Assembly (NCBI GenBank): GCA_958299035.1
Contig: CATQJL010000001.1
Coordinates: forward strand, 80,621,594 to 80,685,593
DNA from: Cylicocyclus nassatus
Taxonomy: Eukaryota > Nematoda > Chromadorea > Rhabditida > Strongylidae
Reading direction: 5' to 3'
DNA: 64,000 nucleotides
Numbering within the stretch: the stretch's first letter is position 1; every line of letters starts with the position of its first letter. A program made the position numbers and the translations under genes. Positions 32,571-45,146 of the stretch are shown here, in pieces. The notes below the pieces were generated by a model. That model searched no databases and was not told the DNA's origin. It was given only the letters and a program-made list of their open reading frames with translations.

Positions 32571-33025
32571 CAATCACTGGAACTATGAGAAAACACTGTC
32601 CTGCTCCCCGAGTTCAAATGTGCAAACTTTTTCTTGTTGAAAAAGACCTGACAATTTTTACGACAATGCACGTTCAACGAAATATCTATCGCAGCTTTTC
32701 ATAAGTTTTTTCAATTAGTTTCAAGTAATTCTATATATCCTTCCAAAGCTGCAAATTGTAAACTTTGATCTCGCTGGACATTTGGTTATTAATTTCCGAA
32801 AAGCCTCGTCTCTGAGGAGTACCACATTAAGAAATCCCAATTTCACACCCAGCAGTGAGCAGATTCTGGCTAAATGACTGCTCAATGATGACTGAGGCGG
32901 GATACTGTTATAGAGAATATTTTAGCCGCAGTCTTCAGAATGTGAGATTAACTTGAAGTTCTCATGCCACGCAGGTTTGTCAAGAAAGAAATGCCAAATT
33001 TTACGAACAAAGAACACACGAAATA
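32571..33025. other. No gene recognised
   Basis: AT-rich sequence without supportable features. A short match to the minisatellite edge (CTGCAAATTGTAAACTTTGA) is at 32,750. Confidence 0.35.
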
Positions 33026-33848
33026 TTAGGTCATTTCAAAAGTTCGTTCGCATTGTTCTCAAAAAATCGTAGCTCTCTGCTCTCTGCCTAGTTTTGCCTG
33101 GGATAATTTTTCCTAGAATAAAGAGATCATGTAGTTTCTGACAATGGCTTGAATTCGCTCTACCAAGCACAAGTCGCAAAGTTAAAAATGCAAAAAGAAG
33201 ACCATTCAAATTTGGAAACTTCAAAAAAGCTCACCAAAAATTCTGGAACGTTACGAAAAATACCGAAACAAACACAAGCATATGTTTTATGTTCTCGTCT
33301 TTCTATCTAGGCAAATTCCTTGTTGAACGACTGTTCCTATGAAAAGTAATGATTTTTTAAGAAATTGCTATACGTTTCCATGAAAATCAAAACTGCTCTC
33401 CCTTAACACAAAAATCCCTTAACTAGAGAGAGAAGGTCACAAAACACCTGTTCTTGGCTTTCTCGCCTTTTTTGTGACGTTTTTGGGCTTTTTTGAGCAT
33501 GCTCAAAAATTGCAAAACTGAAATATTTCTCTTTATTTGCTTATAACTTTCGATCTTTTTGGTTCTAATTCATGGAAAAGGTACTGTTGTAATGAGCATA
33601 ATTTTCTCCACCGAGCAATAACACTTCCGGAATTTTTCGTGATCCAACTCAAAAAAGGTCAATCCTGCGTAAATTTATTCAATTGCTTCTAACTCTCGAA
33701 CTTTCTCACGCCATTCCATGGCGAAAGTGCTGTTGTAAAGAGAAAGGTTTCCTCTTTCAAATAAAAATCTATTCAAGAAATTCCACCAGGAAGGGAGGAA
33801 GGTATGATTTTTTGAAAAATTGGCGAACGAACTTTTGAAATGACTCAA
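33026..33848. mobile_element. Mariner-like MITE, 0.8 kb, TA TSD
   Basis: The ends are TTAGGTCATTTCAAAAGTTC and GAACTTTTGAAATGACTCAA, with TA at 33024-33025 and 33849-33850. The subterminal CGTTCGC / GCGAACG also pairs. It has no transposase ORF. Confidence 0.75.
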
Positions 33849-34283
33849 TACGTAAAAATAGTTTCTGAATGTTTATATATTTATATATTCATATAAAATA
33901 CATCGTAGGAACGATGTGCTATTACACAATCATAGTCATAAACCAAAATACTGCATACAATAAAACGACTGGGAGAGAAAAGGCAAATATCAAGTTTGGC
34001 TCTAGCTTTCGCATTGTATCGCCTTTATATGTTAGTTGATCGAATGATATTGAGACATATGGTATAGAATGTATGTTTGCTTTGATAGGTGGTAAGAATT
34101 ACTCTCAGTTGCAGAGGTCAACACATTATTAGAAACTTTGATCTCAGGGTTGAGGATATAGTTAATAGATCATATTGCACAAGAGCAACGGAGATATATG
34201 AAGTAGTTGGTGTAAAAGACCACTTTCGTGTGGTACGTGATGCAGCAATCCATCGGCCAAATCATCGATCCATTGTCCTCGAT
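33849..34283. other. No gene recognised
   Basis: AT-rich flank of the CATA microsatellite; no gene seen. Confidence 0.35.
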
Positions 34284-34434
34284 CATACATACATACATAC
34301 ATACATACATACATACATACATACATACATACATACATACATACATACATACATACATACATACATACATACATACATACATACATACGTACATACATAC
34401 ATACATACATACATACATACATACATACATACAT
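34284..34434. repeat. (CATA)n microsatellite
   Basis: About 37 tetranucleotide units with a single A-to-G change near 34,389. The long His/Tyr/Ile or Met/Tyr/Val/Cys frames across it are artefacts of the repeat. Confidence 0.97.
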
Positions 34435-34521
34435 GTGTTAAATCATACTCCATTTTCTTCGTGTTTGTGCAAACATACTACCAACTAGATGTAAGATCGA
34501 AGTCTCCAACAATGTAGTTAG

Positions 34522-34893
34522 CAGTGGCGTACCCAGGATTTCGGCTCGGGGGGGGGGGGGGCGCGGCAAAAAAAATTTTTAAATGAAGGTGCGTGGCGTT
34601 AGCCACGCACTCCGAAAAATTTTTAGGGGGGCTTCTCAACAATTCTGCGGGCCCCCAACCCCTAAAATCTGGAAAAAGGGGGCGTGGCCTCAGCCACGCC
34701 CCGAAAAAATTTTTTTATAAGGCTAATTTAAATTTTCAAAAAATTTTAAAAATTATTTTAATTGTTTACAAAAATAAACAAGTCATTTGCACATTTTTAT
34801 AACGCATGTAAGTAACTTTCAAAAATTTCGCGACCCGTTCTCGGGGGGGGGGCGCGCGCCCCCCCCCCGCCCCCCGCCCTCGGTACGCCACTG
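34522..34893. mobile_element. hAT-like MITE, perfect 8-bp TSD
   Basis: TIRs are CAGTGGCGTACC and GGTACGCCACTG. The 8-bp target duplication GTAGTTAG lies at 34514-34521 and 34894-34901. Poly-G (13 or more G near 34,548) and a G9CGCGCGC10-type palindrome near 34,843-34,876 sit just inside the ends. The 8-bp duplication and CAG.GGCG ends fit hAT. It encodes nothing convincing. Confidence 0.85.
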
Positions 34894-35096
34894 GTAGTTA
34901 GGTATATACGCAGGACTGAATTAGTGCATGATTGATAACTTGGTTGTATATTTTTCTTGTACAAGTAAGATAGGAGCTATTTCAAGGTCGTTTAGTTTCA
35001 GGAATAAAAAGCTCTAGCTAAGGCGATACAATTTGAAAGCAGGGAATAGCAACTAGAATTGTTTGCATTTCATCTCCAAAACATGGTACAAAGTTA
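34894..35096. other. Flank and 3' end of LINE
   Basis: Includes the probable 3' untranslated tail of the minus-strand LINE. Confidence 0.4.
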
Positions 35097-37917
35097 TTAA
35101 CATACAACGTCCTCCATTCCTAATAGTTGCAGAATATCCACTTTTTTCAAAGCATTCTTCAGTTGAGCACTTGAATTTAAAGATAAGAAAAAAGTTGGTA
35201 GTTTGTTCAAAATAGAGATTGCTCGATAAAAAAAGTTGTTGCGCTGTAGCAAAACATTGTATCATCCAAATCTAGAAATAGTCAAATTAAAAGAGGCTCG
35301 ACGTTCATCGATAGGCCGAAAGACCCAGTATTTGCTGGGTTTCAAACCTACCTCAGCTCGCAATATCTTAAAGGCCATAAATATATCAGCTAAAAATCTT
35401 CTATAGAAAAGAGTTTTGAGACCGAGCTTGCGCAATCTGGTTTTATAGTCAGGTAGGGCAAGAGGGTAGTCAGGGTTTGGAAAAGCGCGATAAAACACAA
35501 TTTTTGTAAAAGCTTTTTGAATTTTCTCAATTTTTTCAATATCTTTTTTCAAAGTTGGGTTCCAGACGTGGCTGCTATATTCTACTACTGGAAGAACAAA
35601 GGTTTTATATATTCTGAGCAGAAAATCAGGATCAGATGACTGAATAGTGCAAAGCAACGTATACATTATTCGAGTGGCACGTGAAGTAATTTTGTCTATA
35701 TGTTTTGAATAATTCAAACCAGATTCGACATAAACGCCCAGATCCTTGACTATAGACTTGCATTCAAGAATATCTTTTATTTCTTTCGGATAAATAGGCC
35801 AATAGGAACAATGCAGCTCTTAGAAAGATTTACTTTGATTTCCCACCTGTCTGCCCAAATAAACATCTGAGAGATAGAATTGCGCAGTGTCATGATGGCG
35901 TTCTCCTTATCATGCTGGTCATAAGCGATATAGATCTTTACATCATCAGCATACGCAGCTACTCCAATGCGAGGGTCTGTAATAAGAGCATTTGGAAGGT
36001 CAAGTGTGTATATATTGAACAGAATTGGGGATAAGATGCTGCCTTGTGGAACTCCAGACCTGCAGGATCTTGCCTTCGAAATCCTATCATGCACTCTGAC
36101 TGAAAATGTTCTATCTTGCAGATAAGATTCGAACCATCGTAACTGCAGACCTCTAATTCCTAAGCTCTCTAGTCTAGATAATAAGAGAGTATGATCTACT
36201 GTATCGAATGCTTTACTTAGATCGAAGTACACGACGCTAACAGACTAATTTCGACTCAACGCTTCTGTCCAGTCAAGTTGGCAATCCAGAAGCTGAGTGA
36301 CAGTAGATCTACCCTGCAAAAATTCATGCTGTTGCTGAGGGAGACATTGTATCTTGTCTAGCCATTTCAATAAGTTTTTCACAACAATTTTTTCAAGTAT
36401 CTTACAAGGTGTCGGAAGGATACTTATTGGTCTAAGTCGGAGAGCTTAGGATTGACAGAGATCTTGGGTAGAGGAATGACGATGGCCGATTTCCACAGAC
36501 GGGGCACTTCTGCATTCATCAAGCTTATATTGAAAATATGGGTTAGTGGGAGTGCCAATTCATTGGCAAACATCTTGTAGAAAATTGCTGGGATGTCATC
36601 AGATGTAATTGATAGTGCGGGACTAACTTTTTTCAAAAGTTGTCTAACAGTATAGGGATCTATCTCTGGTGAAGAAAATTCCTCAGAGGATTTGCTCGCC
36701 ATTATAGGACTTGAGGGGGTAGGTCGTTGAATACATTCAAAAAGTAATCTGCAAGCCCTTCAGCTTTAGAAATGGAAGTGTAGAAAACATTGCCATTAGA
36801 GTCTTACAATGGACCAAAAAACTTGGTTTCCTTTGTATGTTTCTTCAGGTATGCTCAGAGATGGCGTGCGGTAATTTTACCAGCCATTTTTTTTCTTTTT
36901 GCTTTAGGTAACGTTTTAAATGGAAAGATAACTTTTTAGAGACGGACTTATACTGTGCATTATTCAAGGGATTATGGCGTTTGAAAATAGTCTTATTCTG
37001 TGGGCATAGAGGTTTCTTATGTGTTTCGGATATCGCGAGAAAGGGGGAATTCTTTGTTTGAAAGGTACATATAGAAAGATCAGATTGCGGACTATCTTGC
37101 AGAATCGATCGTAAAAATCATCAGTAGAGGAGTACCCGTCAAACACATTTAGCCAATTAGTATTGGATAAGATTGCCTTTATAGAAATGGTATCAGCTTT
37201 GGAGTAATCACGTTTAGACGAATGTTCATTGATATCAACTAGACCAGCAGACAAGGCGATATCGAAAGCTACGGTGTTATGATCTGCATTACCTAAGGGG
37301 AGATAGTTTCGCACGTTGTAAACGGTATCTCTTTTTGCAAATATCAAATCTAAGATTGAAGCATCTTTGGTAGGATTTGTAACAAGTTGTGAGAGCCCCA
37401 AACACTCAAAAAAGGAAGCAAAGCGGGAAGGAGAAACAGTGAAAGTTTTCATTTCAGATCAATCCACACCAGCAAGATTGAAATCACCGAGAAAAATGAG
37501 GCTATTATTATTTGTGGAAGTTGCCAGGTTTTCTAGAAAATGGATTAATTCTTCATCATGTGTGGATGTCTGATTGGGTGGTCGATAAATTTGCACAAAT
37601 CTGATGTCATGAGAGCCATTAACGATCAGATCAAAAGTGAGTAGATCGGTAGATAGATAATGTCTTACATCAATATTTTGAAACAAAAGATCGAATCGGA
37701 TTAATATGCAGACGCCCCCTCCCCTTTTACTTTTCCGATCACTACGTAAAATGTTGTACGGTAGGTTGCCCAGTATTTCTGCGTCAGTGATATTGCTATT
37801 AAGCCAAGACTCGGTGATAAAAACAAGTGCTGGCTTGTAAGAATGAACGAAATGGTGGAATTCTACAAATTTGTTCACTAAACTTCTTGCATTAAGGAGG
37901 ATTATCCAGGCCAGAAA
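35097..37917 (-). mobile_element. CR1/Jockey-type LINE, decayed ORF2
   Basis: Reading from 37,917 downward, an endonuclease domain begins LLNARSLVNKFVEF and has ITESWLN, GGGVCI, YRPPNQ and FLGDFN. An RT domain follows with FDLSKAFDTVDH, GVPQGSILSPILFNIY and AYADDVKIY (the YxDD-type catalytic motif, here YADD). The C-terminal part has VVEYSSHVWNP and ends RNNFFYRAISILNKLP…MEDVVC, stop at 35097-35099. It encodes retrotransposition functions (target nicking and reverse transcription). It is broken: nonsense codons at 37459-37461 (GVD*SEM) and 35262-35264 (RFG*YN) both look like Trp TGG to TGA, and frames shift near 36,970, 36,420 and 35,775. No ORF1 is recognised upstream. It shows no long poly(A) or direct repeat at its ends. 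Confidence 0.9.
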
Positions 37918-39879
37918 TTAGTTTTTTTGAATGTTTACATTTTGACGATAAGTCTGTAGCTACAGAAAAAGCGAAGTGCAAGCTTTAGTCGAATATCAGA
38001 AGATGAGCTGCGTTTCGGCTCGGATCAGATGCGCTACATAATATAATAGATGAATGGTGGTGATTTCGGATATGAAAAAATGGATTCAGCTCTTGCAAAG
38101 ATGCTTTTGCAGTAAGAGCAACAAAGGTTGAATTATAGCTATCCACTCATTGCTTAATGCCTGTTCGTTGAAAGTACGGTATTGTGGCAACAGTCTCGAA
38201 CTCCTGTTTTATCATATTAGGTGAAAAAAAATCGTCAAATTGATAGATCTGCTTGTTGTAACTCATAGTAGCAAGAATGCTGCAGCTTCAAATGTATCTG
38301 CCCCAACCCACTTGCTAGCGACCCGTAGGGTCGCTAATCAAATGAAACCTTTGAAAGGCCTTCGATGGACCAAAATGCTATCACAAATTGTCAATGCACT
38401 GCGAAACCAATAAGTTTTAGAAGAGAAAAGTTTTTTACGTGATGATGGACATACTAAGTGAAATACACGTTTTTGAAACTATGAAGCGAGTAAGATGGAA
38501 AATTATTTCACTTAGTAGACGTAATTGTAGACGCAAATTTTGTGACTGTTTCGATCCAACATTATCGAGGATGTATCTTTGAACATTCATCTTTGCTGTT
38601 ATTGTCAATTTAAAGAGTCGGGATAGTCTACGTTTCTAGGCATGCTTGCTCCTGTCATCCTTGTCAAAAAGGAGAACGTACAACTTTGTTTTCATGAGAA
38701 TATGCGGTATTCCTTTTAAAAAAACTCTGCAAAATAGCATGCACTCTTGCACAATCGTGTCACTCTGTGATTTTATCATCTGAAGACAACAGAGGGACAA
38801 CGACACTACAAGTATGTATAAGAACCTTCCGGCGACAATCTTTCTGTATTTTGCTCTAAAATCTCCGTAATGCAGTGCAAAAGGTACATTTTTCTAAATT
38901 TATTCCACATTTTTACGACACTTAATCAATGGCAGAGAAGAACAGATAACTAAAAGATTTGGATTCAGCTGCATGCGACACTCATAAACAAATGGAAAAC
39001 ATGATATTTCGTTTTAAGTAACAGCTGCACTGCCACGATACTTAGGGAGAGGGGAAGGGTCCTGGTTCATTTATGCCATTACAATCGCCATTCCATCACT
39101 GTGTCATCAACGAGAGCAATTTTTTGGATGTTACAAAGCGACACTTCTCGAACTGTGCTAGAATCTTCAAGCAGAAATTTTTTCGTAGTTTGTTTCGATG
39201 AGCTTTTTGTAGCACGATAGCATTTATGTAGAAAGCGTGCTTTACTGTGGACCCGAGCAACAAGGCGAAAATGCCTTTCAAAATTTTTGTCTCATAAAAT
39301 CACATGACGCTTGAAATCAAAACTCAAAATCTCAATTTCCTGAACATTTCTGACCTTCAAGAAAATATGCTTTAGACGATAAACCAAACATATGAACATA
39401 TGACTGTCTCTGAGTTCGTCCAGTCTTCAGTTCAGTCTTCTTGTTGGAGATATATAGTCATTTTTCAACATTACTGTAGCAAAACAACGAAAGCTTTTAG
39501 AATTTTGGTGTTTGAAGCTTTATAATCATCGAATGTCATATGTGAAGAATAATCAAATTTGATATGTTCTGGAAAATCAGGGTTTTGATAAATTTAGCAC
39601 GATTGCGAGTTATATGTACTCAGAAAGCTGTGTACACCTTTCGCAAAAACGTTAAAAGACCCGCCATTCCACCCGGAGTTTATATCATATGGTTCTAGAC
39701 ACTATGAAATTTTTATACGAATCCTTTGCCCATATCTATCTGCTGAACGCCTTTATGGGCAGTTGAAGCGTTTCATCGCAAGGAGATACACGTGCATGTT
39801 TAGACACTTGATTGCTGCTTTGCCTCTAGTCATGGATTCAGAAGGTCAACCCATATGAACGCCTTGACACAACATCAAG
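37918..39879. other. No gene recognised
   Basis: A small inverted pair ACTAAGTGAAAT (38453-38464) and ATTTCACTTAGT (38505-38516) encloses 40 bp. The remainder is AT-rich without supportable features. Confidence 0.35.
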
Positions 39880-41420
39880 CCAAAACCCACCATATAATAT
39901 AACATCAAAAGCGGTTTCGGTGGGCGGTAACTCAAGAGTAGAAACGCACGAAGTGAGGAGCGAGCTCAACCACAGAGAATTTTGGGGGTGGTCTCGCGGG
40001 GTGCGCATTCGCAGCTGTATAGCAACACAGTGTCATTCGTTCCAAAATCAGCAATCTCAAGGAGAAAAGACTTAGCAGTTTTCTGCTGTACTTAGCAATT
40101 TGTGCCATGAGGCTAACACTTCAGCCCCAAATATTGCTTGCGCTTTTCTTGCTGCATTGCATCATGCGCACCGAGACTCCGGCTCATCCGGGCTCATCAG
40201 ACTTCTGTTTGTTGTCTTCTCGAATGAAAAGCCATTATTCATGTCAACGTTCCCTATTTTTGTCACTTTGATAAGAGCTGAAGCCTTGCAGTGCAGTTGT
40301 CAAGCATTTCTCCACCATGCACACTGCCACTAGATCGATTACAAACTTTTTTGTTAATAAATCCTTGTTAGACTACGTACATATTTGATTATAGTAGACT
40401 TGAACGCTACTTAAAGGGCTTCGCTTGGTAGTGTATAATAGGCTCCTCGCAGTATTAACTAAGATATTGAGAATTTGGCAACTATTGTTGTTCACTGACC
40501 CTTGAAAAAGCACCAAAATTCAACCGCTAATTACCCTATGAGCTGAATCACTATAATTGATCTTTGTAAATCGATCCAGCCATGCACACTCTAACATTAC
40601 TACAATAGGATGGTCATACATTGAGGATTACAACAGTTGACAAATTTGCTGGGATGACTCTAATGTAGAATTGTTTGATATATTTGTTCAAATAAACCTG
40701 TAAGAACTGCAATCTGTACAAGTCAAGCTGAAAATCTCAAAATTTTTAGGACACGTCCACAAAACAAAGAATATCTTCATTGTTTTTCATTGACTTCAGA
40801 ACAGCGAAGGAAAAATGGGAATCGTTTTATCGCTTGTATTGACTGCTATTATTGAGATAAAAGAAGAGCAAAATTCAAACTCTTCTATAAATGCACCCAA
40901 GCGTCAGATTTTTTAATGCTTGTCTGCATTTAAAGGAGAATTCGAATTTTGTTTTACAAATAAAAGTGCCGAGCAAGCGTTGGTCTCGGTAAAACCGTTG
41001 AACGGATCTTATGGCAGGACATTTCAGAGGATATTCCGCAACAATCTGCAAAAGACTTGATGAGAAATACCCATATAAGGGCATCTCCTGGACATCAACT
41101 TTAGCTAAAGGATAGCGGTGTACAAAAAAAATTTCCGGCTACTTTTACACAAAAAATCGTTTGCGATATTCTTGAGATGAAAATTGACATCATGAGAAAG
41201 AAGACACTGAATCTACTTTCGCGCTCAAGACTCCGCCGCTTGTAAACTTTGATCTTGCGGAAAAATTACTTGGATAGTTTATAGGGTCGGCCACTTTTAC
41301 ATAAAAATTTTGCGATAATTTCTTAGAATAACGAAGACACTAGAAAATTCTATTTCTGCGCCCAAAACTCTGCCACTTGCAAAGTTTGGTCCTGCAGGAA
41401 CGGTTTTGCAACTTCTAAGG
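39880..41420 (+). repeat. Dispersed long repeat, copy 2
   Basis: This is the direct counterpart of 26,560-28,930 with deletions. It includes single diverged units of the minisatellite at 41,237 and 41,369, so the ancestral repeat carried that sequence before its amplification in copy 1. Confidence 0.6.
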
Positions 41421-41537
41421 CGAAAATCTCTTCACACTTCCTTCGCGAGCATGAAATTTCTTGGGTAGCTGTCACGTTTGTTTCCTGCAAGGTGCAAACT
41501 CTGATCTCGCTGGTGAAGCTGGTTTGGCTGCCTCTAA

Positions 41538-41975
41538 CAAGGGAAGGATACCAACATTAGTCGGCGATTGAAGATGAGATGTACACCATTAGACACGCTT
41601 TTAAACGCTGATTCCAAATCTGCTTTCCTTTTTTGCGGAACTAGTTTTCAGAGAAGTTATGAGCGTTTGAGTGGCCTAAAATTGGCGAAAAGCTGTACAA
41701 AATACCGGAAAGTAGAAAATCAGTTTTGTGTAGAGTATATTATTTGCAAAAAAGCAACAAAGCAGGTGGAAATTACATAGATATTGTTTCAGAGCTTTTC
41801 GTTGATTTTAGGCCGCTCAATGCTTGGCAGAATTGGGCGTTCAAGCGCTCATAACTTCCTTCGGAAACCTACTCCGCAACAACCGAAAGCAGATTTTGAA
41901 TCAGCGTTCAAAGACGCGTTTAGTCATACACACCCCATCTTTAATCGCCGACTAACGTTGGTATCCCTCCCCTTG
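41538..41975. mobile_element. Harbinger-like foldback MITE, copy 4 (TSD TAA)
   Basis: The left end is CAAGGGAAGGATACC and the right end GGTATCCCTCCCCTTG, with TAA at 41535-41537 and 41976-41978. Arms of about 120 bp pair (TTAGTCGGCGATT; GATGAGATGTACAC; AACGCTGATTCCAAATCTGC). Three short frames inside are not genes. Confidence 0.75.
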
Positions 41976-42232
41976 TAAGGCAGGAACTTCTACACAAAAT
42001 TCCAAGATCTTCATCGTGAATTGATACACACAAGCATTAGCCTAGCTTCATAAAGTGTCTTGCTCTGATGGAATGCGAATTCAGGCTTTTTATGTGATTT
42101 GACACACATAGCGCGTCGAATAACCCCCTGGGTTGAGATTTCACGAAATTCCAAAATTTGCTAAATTACTGCACACCACGATGCCTCGCATGCCTGTTGA
42201 ATCTACGAGCAAAATGTACTCGAAAGGACTTT

Positions 42233-43111
42233 TTAACTGCACCTCTTCTGTTGTGCACTATTTCCACGTTAGACTGAAACGCGCACCAAACTCAAAGTTG
42301 GTGTTTGTCAAGATGCACGATTTTTGCTGCCAGATGGGCATCGATTTGCGCATTTTTAGTGTCTCAGGTCGGTGTTCTATTAGGTTGTCAAGAAAATAAT
42401 GTCCGTTTTTATTTGCTTGCTTCAACAAAGCAACAAAGACTCAACCCAACAAAGGGTAAGGGGTACTGTTCGATAGAGCAAAGCAAGCTCTACAAAATGG
42501 CATTCAAGATTTTGCGCCATGCTCGATCCACGGAGAGTTCGAACTCAAAATCTAAAGATTTCCAAATGCCCAAAAAATCGAAAAAATCAGATCTTCGTCC
42601 AAATAATTTCTACGGACCTCCCACTTGCTCATATCAATACTATCGATATCAGATATCCATATGTGCGATTGGCGTATTTTTTCCTTGACTAGAAATTGAA
42701 AAAACGAAAATCTCCCTGATTTTCTCAAAGCAATGCTGAGCCGTTTTTGCATATGTAGTTCTATACTACAAGCCTAGGTTAGTATAACTGTAGATTTTCA
42801 GCCCATTCCAAGCGGTACTTTTCGAAAAATAACGAATTCGGATTTTTTCGTTTCAGTTTCAGTGCTAAAATCGACATTTCTCGAAAAGTACCGCTCGAAA
42901 TAGGTTGAAAACCTACAGCTATGCTTATCTAGGCTTGCAGTATAGAACTACATGTGCTTTTTAACTGCACCTCTTCTGTTGTGCACTATTTCCACAATAG
43001 ACTGAAACGCGCACCAAACTCAGAGCTGGTGTTTGTCAAGATGCACGATTTTTGCTGCTAGATGGGCATCGATTTGCGCATTTTTAGTGTCTCAGGTCGG
43101 TGTTCTAATAG
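42233..43111 (+). repeat. Direct repeats flanking an inserted element
   Basis: About 150 bp at 42233-42379 (TTTTTAACTGCACCTCTTC… GTCTCAGGTCGGTGTTCTA) recurs almost exactly at 42957-43105. Between them lies a sequence starting TTAGGTTGTCAAGAAAATAA at 42380 (TA before it), related to 60320-61682, and a foldback of about 80-bp arms at 42742-42955 (ATGTAGTTCTATACT… and complement). It may be a tandem duplication later hit by a mariner-type insertion, or a small direct-repeat-bounded element. Confidence 0.6.
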
Positions 43112-44849
43112 CAGTTTGAATTTTTGACAAGATGTGTATTATCGTCCCACGGGTTGTTCAATCTTATTATTCTAAATTAGATTCTCTAATCGCGTATTTT
43201 GGAAATCTGTTGGTCTTCTCACGTGCGAGATGAACTTGGTATTTGTAACTAGTGTGTTATGCACTTACGACACACTTCGCCATAACACTCGATTTTTGAA
43301 TCTGGAACAAACATGAAAAGGTAAATTCGCAAGCTCATAATCTGGGAAATGATGCAGACGAAAGCACAGATAAAGCTGCTCTCTGTACTGTTCACGATTA
43401 CTCTAGCCTCCAAAATGTGCAGGCAGGTTCGGCAGATAGGCGAAAAGGGCAGGCAAACTCCCAAACTTGAGTGACTTAGCTAGGTACCGCTTAGTGTAAC
43501 CTTCAAAATAACCCTTTCGTGCAGAATAGCTAAGATTTTTGCAAACAGTGGGTTCTAAAACCTTTGCAAGCAATTCTCAGATCGAATCAAAATCGTTTAT
43601 ATTTCAGCCAGAAACCACGGCGAGCTCAAGAGCGAGAAACGAGAAAAAAAGCAAATGTCCCGATTTTCAAAAAGTCTGCCCACAAAAATCATCCGACCCG
43701 CTGATCATGAAAATCATATTTTATTTGCAAGATAGCTTCTTACTGTAAGGCTACGATAGGGAAGTTTTTGAATAAACATAAATTTTTCAAAATTTGCTAG
43801 CCATTTACTCCCTCACTGCAAAGGACTTTTTGCACTCTTCGTTTGCACTAGAAACTAAGAAGGCTGCTATATCGTGTGATGCCTACGGGAGCCACCATCT
43901 GTAGAAAGCATTGAGTTGAGAATCTACATGGACCCGCGCAAAAGGGAAGTAAAGAACTAAAAACTCGCAAAACTCAGCTCAGATGGGCAATATGACATGC
44001 ATCACTGTAACCTGTACTAACGCAAAACTCACTTTCTAAGGTGCTGCTGTAGACTTACGATAAATTGATAATTCCTAAAACTTGCATATTCCCAAAATTA
44101 ACCACTCTTTCTCTTGGCTTTGAGGAAAAAAATCTTTGTGTGATATTCTATCGGGGATGTTATGTGGACACAGCTCTACTGAAAAATACTTACTGAGGCT
44201 CTTATGTGCAACGTGGGCTGCGATGTGTTATGGTGAAAACATGTGCTCACAAAAAATATGTTTACCAAACACAGCTAAATCACGAGCGTTGAGTAAAAAC
44301 GTCAATTGTACTCTACGTCATAACGTCATAATGAATATTAGCTACCATTAAAAAGGAAATGATCTTTTTACAACTTTCGATCTTCGTAAAATGCATATTC
44401 AAAGCGTCTTGATAAGAACATCTACCTTTTCTAGCTGCGGACGAGTCTCCGGGAAAAGTTATGAGCGGTTGGAAGCATACCCTCGATACATAGAGCCACG
44501 TACTCTGGTAACCTTCACTTTGAGGGCTATGAGGGAACACAATTCACCTGGAAGAAAACAGAAGTCGGAACGAATGTTAGAGCAAATATAGGGAATAATA
44601 TTTTTAGCTTATCTCAGCAACTGAGAATTTGCGTTTTGATAGTCTTTTTTACTTTAAAAAAGGTTTCTGTGGGATTTCCGCCAGAATACAGAATTTCTTA
44701 GTTAACCTCTCATTTGAACAAAATTGAGTTTTAGAAGTTTAGGAATGCTATTGAGGTTCAATAAGAAAGAGAAACTGCGCTTGAATCTTGCGCAGAGTCT
44801 CGCGTACGAAAACGCCGGTCTATCTCGTTAATAAGTGGATCTCAGAGCT
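43112..44849. other. No gene recognised
   Basis: Scattered short frames without splice, homology or second-copy support. Confidence 0.35.
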
Positions 44850-45146
44850 TGGGACGTTGTCACTTCTTCTCGTCGTGTCATGGCGATCAGAATGATATAT
44901 AATGTTGCGGGGTTTCGTTGAGACCCCGCGGAGATCTACGACCAGAGCCAAATGCCCCGTCGGCTCCGGTCTGTCTCCGCTGCTCGTCTGCGTCTCCGCG
45001 CGCTGCGCGCTACCTCGCTACCCCAAACGCGGGGCGCGGGGCATTTGGCTCTGGTACCCTTTTCTTCGCTGTTTCGACCCCAACTTTAGCAAGCTATATA
45101 TCATTTTGAAGCTCTTGATCTCTATTTTCACGCTGACAACGTCCCA
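44850..45146. mobile_element. GC-rich foldback island
   Basis: The ends GGGACGTTGTCA (44851) and TGACAACGTCCC (45134-45145) pair. Inner arms GATCAGAATGATATATA and its counterpart near 45,090 also pair, as does the 17-bp perfect pair CCAGAGCCAAATGCCCC (about 44942) and GGGGCATTTGGCTCTGG (about 45038). The core (44,905-45,060) is strongly GC-rich against an AT-rich background. A further copy of the end (CAGACAACGTCCCAGG) is at 45,437. It is likely a MITE; no target duplication was found. Confidence 0.5.

Noticed and set aside
34089..34517. Long His/Tyr/Ile and Met/Tyr/Val/Cys open frames
   Set aside because: They are translations of the CATA microsatellite.
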